Shown here: piece after piece, positions 56,440 to 64,000 of the stretch | Numbering within the stretch: position 1 is the stretch's first letter | How the letters are laid out: every line of letters starts with the position of its first letter | Assembly: GCA_036417435.1 (NCBI GenBank) | Contig: CM070900.1 | Location: 28,791,496-28,855,495, forward strand | Source of the DNA: Inia geoffrensis | Lineage: Eukaryota > Chordata > Mammalia > Artiodactyla > Iniidae | Reading direction: 5' to 3' | Length of the DNA: 64,000 nt | Notes under the pieces: model-generated | The model's input: only the letters and a program-made list of their open reading frames with translations | Told to the model about the DNA's origin: nothing | The model's database searches: none | Made by a program: the position numbers and the translations under genes

Positions 56440-57000
56440 ATGAATGCGTTGTCCTAATTAGCACAGTGACTAGAGCATTGCTGGCAGCTCCACCCCTCAA
56501 AAATAATTTTATTAGGAAGGGTAGGGATGGAGGACATCACTAACGTGTTTCTTCTCCTCTTCCGGGTGGGAATTTATGCTTGGGTTGAGAGGTGAACTGT
56601 TGCTTTAAAAACAAAACTTTAAAAATGTTTTAAATAAACTGCTACTTCCCAAGTTTGAACAAGCAGCCAATAACCCAATTAGTATAATGAAAAGCCCATT
56701 TCATATCATGAGTCCCTAAGCTTAGACTCAAACCAATTTTGATGCAATGAGAAATAGGCTGTCAAGGTTTCTGACCCCTGAACTTTTTAGATCAGAGGGG
56801 ACCGTCATTACATTTGCATATGCCATGAACAACAGAAAGAGCCTCTGTTTTGCCCTCTTCAAAATGTGCAGTCATACCAAAAATACTCACAGCTGGAATA
56901 ATTAGCAACTCAATTTATTGCCTTCCATTTTCTAAATAGAAGCTTGATATTTAAACAGCGTCACACTGTGATATAACATAGCCTTTCTCATGGAAACACT
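56440..57000. promoter_or_regulatory. Candidate conserved noncoding block
   Basis: This repeat-free, AT-rich block has homeodomain-type cores (CCTAATTAGCAC at 56453, ATAATTAGCAAC near 56900) and an octamer complement ATTTGCAT at 56812-56819. Such clusters are common in developmental enhancers. Function is inferred. Confidence 0.33.
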
Positions 57001-57515
57001 TTGTTTTCCTTTTCCCCCTATGAAATGATATGCTGTTCAGTGTGACAAGGCAAGGTCTCAGGAGGTCACTAAAGAAACCTGGTGTTTTGTGAGCAAATCC
57101 ATTTCAGAGTCTTTGGGATGAGATAAGGAGTCTTCCCCCTCCCTCAAACCACCGCCCCCCCACACACACCCCCACCACCGCCAGTTGTTCACTTCTTGAC
57201 TTCTTTCAAGTTCATTGGTAAGAGTCTTAATATAGTCGAGGAAAAAAACCAAGACTTCTGACTTTGACTTCAAACGTGACCTTGAATCCACCATACACTA
57301 TAATATGGGAGTGCAGAGACAGCCATTTGAAATAGACTTGCATTTGTGTTCACTGGCAGCCAGAGGTGGATGCAGAGAGAATGCATGCCATCAGATACAA
57401 TCAAGGAGCAGAATGACTTCTCCCACTGTGTTTACTGCCTGTACCATTCAGAGAGTCAAAGAATTTTCGAGCTGGAAGGAACCTTAGAGTATGTCCCTTT
57501 ATCATATTCTGCTTC
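57001..57515. other. Unique intron sequence
   Basis: A C-rich patch (CCACCGCCCCCCCACAC) lies near 57150-57180. No repeat or exon is supported. Confidence 0.4.
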
Positions 57516-57516
57516 A

Positions 57517-57655
57517 CGCTATTACATCTGTCCTGTGTGTTTGCCTTGTCTCTCCAGTCAAATTACAAGCTTCTCCACGGCAGGTCCTATACCTTTTGCT
57601 TCCTAGTATTCTTCTCTGTTCATAGTACGTGTTCAACAAATGTCTGCTGAAGGAA
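57517..57655 (+). mobile_element. L2 LINE 3' tail fragment
   Basis: TTACAAGCTTCTCCACGGCA, GGTCCTATACC and TACGTGTTCAACAAATGTCT fit the L2 3' end. Confidence 0.6.
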
Positions 57656-57664
57656 CACACAAAT

Positions 57665-57930
57665 TACTGTTTAATGGAAAATGTACAGGCTTTGGAGTGA
57701 GGCACGTCTGGATTGAAATCTCAACTCCACGAGGAGCTGCATGATGTTGGGAATGCCAAATAATCTCTCTGAGCCTCAGATGCCTCCTCTAAAGGATGGG
57801 TAAATAATAATATGTACATTACAGAAGGGCTGAAAGACGTAGTATAATTTGTGAGCACAGAAGGTGGCCTATAGGAGGTTTTTAATACATGTCTGTATCG
57901 TATTTTTTCCGCATCTCTGGAAAGAATATA
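57665..57930 (+). mobile_element. MIR SINE, forward orientation
   Basis: GTACAGGCTTTGGAGTGAGG, TGGATTGAAATCTCAACTCC and CTCTGAGCCTCAGATGCCTC follow forward MIR. Confidence 0.8.
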
Positions 57931-57949
57931 ATATCTAAAATATGAAGTT

Positions 57950-58470
57950 ATGAGTCAACCGATATTTATTGGGCACATGGATACAATGGTGAATTAAGTC
58001 CTTACCCTCATGGGATATTTCTAATTGGAGTGACAGACCAAATAAGCAAAACTCAAGTCTGAGTAAACCAATAAATACATGAAATAATAACAAAGTGTGA
58101 GAAGTACTATGAAGGAAACAAAGAACTAAGAGAAAATGTGGGACGCCATTAGTGTGGTCACTCCTCTCTGAGGAGATGATCAAGAGGAGGAGGCCTGAGG
58201 ATGAGAAACGGGTAATCAAACGGTGAAAAGAGCATCCCAGGCAAAGGAAATGTATGTGCAAAGGCCCTGAGGTGGTAAAGATTGAATTTTTGAGGCCGTG
58301 AATGAAGAACAGTGTGGATCACTGTGTCGTGATCCAGGGGCTAAGTGGTGGGAAGAAGAGGTTGGCCCAATGGAAGACTGTATTATGCATGGTTTTGAGA
58401 GCAAGGAATTTGGATTTTAGTCCAAATACAAAGGGTTTTAAACTTTATCTTCTCTGTGAACAAAGGAAGC
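57950..58470. mobile_element. Old interspersed repeat, family uncertain
   Basis: CATCCCAGGCAAAGGAAATG, GTGCAAAGGCCCTGAGGTGG and AAGGAATTTGGATTTTAGTC form a pattern common in mammalian genomes, but I cannot assign the family securely. No coding frame survives. Confidence 0.4.
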
Positions 58471-59194
58471 AGATTTAGGCACACTCAAACTTGAACATAA
58501 CTATGGTAGAAGAGACTCATGGGAATTCAGTCTAGTCCTCTATGATGAGAAGGCCTGGCTGTCTTCTTTGCCATCTGCCTTGAGGGTTTGGGTTTTTCTC
58601 CAGAATATTCTAGCCACCCCTTAACATGGCACCTATTACTCTATCGGCATGTGGATATAATTAGACATCTTAAGATGAACGTGAGCAAACACAACTCCTG
58701 ATTTTCACTCCAAACTATCCTTCTCTTCAGGCTTCACCCATATTGGTTAAAGAAGCCATCACCCATCAGCCGGACAGGTGCCATCCCCAGGAAGCAGACT
58801 CTAGGGAGAAACATCTGCATACAGAAACTTAATTAGCAAGCGCTCTTGGGAGTGACAGAAACAGGCTGGGCGGAGGGAGAAACTGAACAGGGAAGCTGTC
58901 GCAAAGGGCGAGCTCTGGAGCTGGGATGCCTCTGCAGAGTGGTTTCAATTTGGGCTGCAGGATTTGGGCCTTAATAACCTCACCTGGACCAGTCATTAGA
59001 TGTGGGCTGTCCACAGGGATGTAACCTTGGGCTCAGGGTGGCTGTCTTTAGCTGAAGTTCAGTCTCTAGCTGAAGTTCAGTCTCAGAGAGGGACTTGGCT
59101 GAGATCTGTTGGCAGGCGAGATGCGCGCTCCAGCGTCAGAGGGTGGCATCCGGGTGAGCGCCATACCATACACCTCACTAGGCTTCACTAGGGT
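58471..59194. other. Unique intron sequence
   Basis: A small tandem duplication of TAGCTGAAGTTCAGTCTC occurs near 59049-59084. No repeat family or exon is recognised. Confidence 0.45.
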
Positions 59195-59980
59195 TCCTGT
59201 CCTTCCCTCGCACCTGATCCATCTTCAGTCGATTTCCTTTCTGCCTCCAATCCATCCTCTTCTCGCCACTTACACCTCTGTATCACCTTGCGCCTGACCT
59301 ACAGCATCCAGCAGCCTCTAAACAGGTCTCCCCTTTTCCACTTTGGCCCTTTACATCCATCCTCCACTCAGGAGTCAGTCACTGTCTGCAAGCACAAGTC
59401 ACATCGCATTACTCTTCTGTTTACAATCTGCCACTTCCTTTCTACTTAGCAGTAATCCAGCTCCTTGCCATGGCTGACGAGGAACCTTGTTATGGCCTAT
59501 CTCACCTCCTCCCAGCCTCCACTGACTCTGCTCCTGAGACTTCGCCATACTTTTCTGCTGTCCCTCAAAGAGGCCAGGCTTCTCTCCATCTCAGGGTATT
59601 CTCACTGTGTTTCCCTTGGTCCGAAATGTTCTTAGCTGAGATATCTGCATGGCTCCTCCTTCTGAGTTCTTTCAAGTCTCCTTTCAAAGCTCACTTTCTC
59701 AGAAAGCCTTCCTTGATCAGTCCTTCCCACCCCATCATTTGATTAACCTCGTTGGTCTGAGGACCACCCCACTTCCTGGTTCATGGCAGTGGTATAGAGA
59801 CACAGCCTTCTCATCCGCTCAGCGCTAATCCCTTTGAGTAGCTATCGTGTTTGCGCCTGTCTTACTGTCTGCTTCCCCAATGGCATGCACCTTCCTTAAG
59901 GGCCCAGACGAAGTCTTCCTCACCACTGTATCCCCAGTCTCTGGAAGAGCGCCAGCAGATGTCTGCTGCTCGATCAATTT
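59195..59980 (+). mobile_element. L2 LINE 3' region, forward orientation
   Basis: CATCGCATTACTCTTCTGTT, CTTGTTATGGCCTATCTCAC, TTCTCAGAAAGCCTTCCTTG and CTTCCTTAAGGGCCCAGACG are L2 words in 3' order. It is diverged, with a possible gap near 59760. Confidence 0.75.
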
Positions 59981-59984
59981 TTAG

Positions 59985-61175
59985 AAAATGGATAAAAACA
60001 CGAGCTAATCTAGATCTTGAAAAGTTTATTTTCTGCTGCCTGTAGGAAGGCACGAATTTCAAAGTTTCCTGTCTGCTCCCAGATGCCACACTTCTATTTA
60101 TTTATGCTGTAGCGTCTCCTTCAAGGGATGCTCTGTCATTTTGGTTTACAAGGTTTTGGTAAACAAGACCACGTTTTCATTATGTCTGCACGTGGTTATT
60201 TTAAATCCTTTGAGAAACCTTCACCTTTCCATTCTGAGGAGGCTTCTAGCACGTTTTGTGAGAGCCTCCTCATTTTCTTGATCTTTCAAGCCAGAACCCT
60301 CCTCAACTTTTCTGTCATTCTTGAGGTACATTAGCCATAATCACATCGATTAATTCCACTGAGAACACACGATGGTTTAGGAAAACAGTGGGGTAATGCA
60401 TTTTTTAGGCTTATTTCTAGGACCCCACTTAGCGATTGCGTACATTTTGCAGTCCTTCATTTCTCCCTTTTCACAGTAAACCCAATGGATGTATATATTC
60501 AGGCATCAGTTTAAACTAATCTCAGAGCTAGTTCCTGGTTTGTAACCAGGAGCCTCAGAGATAAAATTCGTATAAGTCTGGAAGGATTTTTGGCCAAGGT
60601 ACTTGCTCCTTATCTGTCACTTCTCTGCCCACCAGATATACCGAGCAGTTTCTCTGCAAACATGGAGATTTCGTGGTGTATTTCCCCTTCCAAATCACTT
60701 TTAAAAGAATGTGATGAGAATGGATTTCATCTCCGAAACTTCCTATGTTTACCCTCCACCACCCAGAGAAGAACCCACTTATCTTTCTCTTTTTCCTCCC
60801 TACCTCTGTGACAAAGGAGTCCTGCCTGATACACCTTTTTTATTTCCTTATCTTTGGTGCTTCACTGATCTCGGGAAAGCCTGAAGAGTTGCATTTACCG
60901 TGACGCTGCACAGGGATAGTGTGGACCATCTTTCAGATGTTAACATATTACCCACATAGATCCATTTACCGGTATTAATCAAATCACACGTGCCGATATT
61001 TTCTGTCAAGCCCTCAAAGTTAGCCATTTGAGAGCATGTTTTGGAAACAGACATTTATTCCCTAGCATTCTTGTTGGAGAAGACTGGAGCAAGAATCGGG
61101 TTCTCCAGACTACTTTGTCTCTCCCATGAGTAGATCTTTTACACCGAGGGAGACACATTGATCCTCTAGCTGTTT
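59985..61175. other. Unique intron sequence
   Basis: About 1.2 kb without a named repeat or supported exon. Confidence 0.4.
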
Positions 61176-61179
61176 TCCA

Positions 61180-62200
61180 TTCATTAAGTTTTTCTTCTAC
61201 TGAGGCGAAATTTACATAACATAAAATTAACCATTTTAAGGTGTACAATTCTGTGGCGCTTAGTGCGTTCACAATGTCGTACAACCACCTCTATTTTGTT
61301 CCAAAATTTTTCATCACCCCAAAAGAAAACCCGGCCTCCATTAAGCAGCGACTCTCACTCCCTCTTCCCCCACCCCCAGCTCTGGGTAATCACTGATCTG
61401 ATTTCTATCTCTACGCATTTCCCTATTCCGGATATTTCAGTTACTACGTGGAATCATACAGCACGTGGCCTTTTATGCCTGGGTTCTCTCACTTAGCATA
61501 ATGTTTTCAAGGTGATCTCCACTGTAGCATTGATTAGTACATCACTACTTTTTTTGTGGCTGAATACTATTCCATCATATATATCATCAACCTTCAGTAT
61601 CTGCAGGGGACTGGTTCCAGGACTCCACCTGGATACCAAATTCCGTGGATACTCAAGTCCCTTATGTGAAATGGCAGAGTATTTGCATATAATTACATAC
61701 ATCCTCCTTTGAGTTATCTCTAGATTACTTATATTACCACGTACAATGTAAATGCTATGTAAATAGTTGCAAATACAATATAAATGCTATGTAAATAGCT
61801 GTCAGCACATCGCAAATTCAAGTTTTGCTTTTCGGAACTTTTTTTTTTTACAAATATTTTTGATCCACGGTTTGTTGACTCCACGGATGCAGAACTTGCA
61901 GACGTGGAGGGCCGACTGTATATGTGCCACATTTTGTTTATTCATTCATCCATTGATGGATATTTGTGTTGTCTCCGTCTTTGGGCCACTGGGAACAGTG
62001 TTGCTCTGGACATCTGCAAGCAAGTATTTATTTAAGTCCTTGTTTCCAGTTATTTGGAGGACTGCAGTTGCTGGCTCATATGGTAGCTATGTTTAACTTT
62101 TTGAGAAACCTTTAGTTGGTTTCTAAATGTAGAGAATGGTGGTCCACATTGAACTCCTCAGCAAGGTTACATTCTGGTTGGCCCTAAACACTGTGTCGGA
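61180..62200 (-). mobile_element. Old L1 (L1M-type) 3' region, reverse orientation, split by MER2
   Basis: The two arms are 61180-61584 (AACATAAAATTAACCATTTT, TACGTGGAATCATACAGCAC, GTGGCTGAATACTATTCC) and 61919-62200 (TATGTGCCACATTTTGTTTA, GTTGCTGGCTCATATGGTAG). They join into one reversed L1 when the MER2 is removed. There are many stops. Confidence 0.85.
61585..61918 (+). mobile_element. MER2 (Tigger-group DNA transposon), nested in L1
   Basis: The left end (CTTCAGTATCTGCAGGGGAC), GGATACTCAAGTCCCTTATG, TAAATGCTATGTAAATAGTT and the right end (GATCCACGG, then GAGGGCCGACTG) match MER2. TA residues flank it within a TATATATA context of the L1. Confidence 0.88.
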
Positions 62201-62429
62201 CTCCTTGCATCCAACCCATGTCGTAAGCTTATTTCTGAAAACTTGAAATAAATTACAAAAACAAGCAGCATCACCAAAGAGCCAGGTAGCAGTATTTGCA
62301 GAAAGAGTAATCATACCTTACAAAATGCTTTAACACTCCCAACTCAATGGCTCTCATTTCAGGAAAGAGGCTATAGTGAGAGCCTGGTAGGGTTTATATT
62401 CTAGAAAAGCTATCTTATCCCTTACAATT

Positions 62430-62744
62430 AAAAAAAAATTATTTTATTTTTATTTTTGGCTGCATTGGGCCATCATTGCTGCACACGGGCTTTTTCTAGT
62501 TGCAGCGAGTGGGGTCTACTCTTTGTTGCAGCGCGCAGGCATTTCATTGCGGTGGCTTCTCTTGTTGCGGAGCACGGGCTCTAGGCGTGCGGGCTTCATT
62601 AGTTGTGGCATGCGGGCTCAGTAGTTGTGGCTCACGGGCTTAGTTGCTCTGTGGCATGCGGGATCTTCCCGGACCAGGGATTGAACCCATGTCCCCTGCA
62701 CTGGCAGGCAGATTCCTAACCACTGTACCACCCGGGAAGTCCTT
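62430..62744 (-). mobile_element. CHR-1 SINE, reverse orientation
   Basis: The minus strand runs from a head (GGACTTCCCGGGTGGTACAG) through a B-box-like GGTTCAATCCC into the long CHR-1 body and A/T tail (62430-62457). An imperfect duplication, ATCCCTTACA before and ATCCCTGACA after, may be the target site. Confidence 0.92.
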
Positions 62745-63013
62745 CATCCCTGACATTTTTATTTAAAAAAGCTTTCATTGTTAGCCCATGCTCTGAGCAC
62801 TGTATTATAAGCAGTGCTTACTCACTAGGCCCGACTATTGCAGAACCTGGCAAATGAGTCTGCGTGTGGATGAATTTCAAAAGTTTAGGTGGGGAGAGAT
62901 ATTACGTTTTATCTTAAAAGCAAAATTACAAAGTCCTTCTCTCGGAAGGGTTTGAAGAAACTCTGGGCTTCCTACTTCAGTCAGGGTCAGAGAAGGTCTG
63001 AAATGTAAGACTC
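62745..63013. other. Unique intron sequence
   Basis: No repeat or exon is recognised. Confidence 0.4.
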
Positions 63014-63028
63014 AAAGTGTGTTCCTGG

Positions 63029-63727
63029 CTACCATCTGATCCAGCAATCCCACTACTGGGCATAGACCCTGAGAAAACCATCATTCAAAAAGAGTTCATG
63101 TATCACAATGTTCATTGCAGCTCTATTTACAGTAGCCAGGACATGGAAGCAAGCTAAGTGTCCACTGACAGATGAATGGATAAAGAAGATGTGGCACATA
63201 TATACAATGGAATATTACTCAGCCATAAAAAGGAACAAAACTGAGTTATTTGTAGCGAGGTGGATGGACCTAGAGACTGTCATACAGGGTGAAGCAAGTC
63301 AGAAAGGGAAAAACAAATACCGCATGCTAACACATATATATGGAATCAAAAAAAAGGTTCTGACGAACCTAGGGGCAGGACAGGAATAAAGACGCAGACG
63401 TAGAGAATGGACTTGAGGACACGGCGAGGGGGAAGGGTAAGCTGGGACGAAGTGAGAGAGTGGCACGGACATATATACACTACCAAATGTAAAACAGATA
63501 GCTAGTGGGAAGCAGCCGCATAGCACAGGGAGATCAGCTCGGTGCTTTGTGTCCACCTAGAGGGGTGAGATAGGGAGGGTGGAGGGAGACTCAAGAGGGA
63601 GGGGACACGGGGATATATGTATACGTATAGCTGATTCACTTTGTTACACAGCAGAAACTAACACACCATTGTAAAGCAATTATATTCCAATAAAGATGTA
63701 AAAAAATACAATACAATACAAAAAATA
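63029..63727 (+). mobile_element. L1 3' end (ORF2 tail and 3' UTR), forward orientation
   Basis: The 63108-63389 frame reads AALFTVARTWKQAKCPLTDE and MEYYSAIKRNKTELFVARW, the ORF2 C-terminal region. It is followed by the 3' UTR, an AATAAA at 63689 and a CAATACAATACAA tail. The imperfect target-site duplication is AAAGTGTGTTCCTGG (63014-63028) and AAAGTGTGTCCTTGG (63728-63742). The 5' part is missing. Confidence 0.94.
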
Positions 63728-63742
63728 AAAGTGTGTCCTTGG

Positions 63743-64000
63743 GATCACCAAGTGTGTTTGTATATTACTAACTTCAGGTAACAAAAGTGTTCCATGGTAT
63801 TTGGGAAATACTGGAGTAAATAAAATTAAGGAGACTACTACATATTTTCACAAGCCTTTAACATCTTAAATATTCTAAATATCCCAGTACCCTCTGCAAA
63901 ATATTTATCATTCTGCTTACTGATTTGATTACAGAAATTTTAACCCACCCACCTTCCCAGTCTTCAAACTGGTGTTCCATGCGGTGTACCTTTGAGAAAT
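63743..64000. other. Unique intron sequence to the window end
   Basis: Nothing is recognised. Confidence 0.4.

Larger units (their letters stand above)
45230..64000 (-). other. TENM2: TENM2 intron 5' of the transmembrane exon (partial)
   Basis: This intron precedes the exon in the gene's sense. It is at least 18,771 bp, of phase 2, and runs off the end of the window. No second coding exon is visible. Its distinctive content is a cluster of L1 3' ends in both orientations and two long purine tracts. Confidence 0.8.

Noticed and set aside
59041..59090. Tandem TAGCTGAAGTTCAGTCTC repeat as a regulatory array
   Set aside because: Only two short units, explained by a simple slippage duplication.

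Overview
This window is mammalian nuclear DNA and almost certainly cetacean (whale or dolphin). The diagnostic signal is a set of about ten tRNA-Glu-derived CHR SINEs. Some are the compact CHR-2 form known from cetacean genomes, with an A-box-like TGGCGCAGTGG and a B-box-like GGTTCGTGCCC or GGTTCGAGCCC. They sit beside cetartiodactyl-type L1 3' ends and many ancient mammalian repeats (MIR, L2, MER5A, MER20, MER2, MLT1). There are no operons, ribosome binding sites or dense ORFs, so nearly all six-frame ORFs are chance or repeat-derived.

One coding exon can be supported: 44991-45229 on the minus strand. It encodes the juxtamembrane and transmembrane segment of a teneurin, best matching teneurin-2 (TENM2) as I know that family. 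It is 239 nt long, with a strong acceptor (cTGAc branch-point match, CU tract, CAG) and a GTAAGT donor. The rest of the window is therefore TENM2 intron. At least 44,990 bp lies downstream of the exon in the gene's sense (window 1-44990) and at least 18,771 bp upstream (45230-64000). Introns this long fit the very large teneurin loci.

Layout. 1-10 kb: old MIR copies, a MER5A, CHR SINEs at 6.4 and 7.4 kb, and an L1 3' fragment at 8.4-9.0 kb. 10-15 kb: a roughly 220-bp sequence present twice about 3 kb apart, around the stretch that most resembles conserved regulatory DNA, then a GC-rich patch. 15-26 kb: four CHR SINEs, a dense MIR cluster, an MLT1 LTR and a GT microsatellite. 26-45 kb: MER20, L2, a 0.4-kb GGGGA-type purine tract and long unique intron. 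45-50 kb: the exon, an inverted pair of L1 3' ends just upstream of it, a CHR SINE with an apparent 3' transduction, L2, and a mariner/Tigger-like non-autonomous element. 50-64 kb: a GAAA tract inside an L2, two young L1 insertions (one 5'-inverted by twin priming), a GA tract, a MER2 nested in an old L1, and another L1 near the end.

I see no novel gene system. The observations most worth checking are the unclassified duplicated unit at 10.3/13.3 kb, the SINE with 57-bp flanking repeats, the inverted L1 pair beside the exon, the SINE 3' transduction, and several candidate conserved noncoding elements. Family names for repeats come from remembered consensus features, and boundaries without target-site duplications are approximate.
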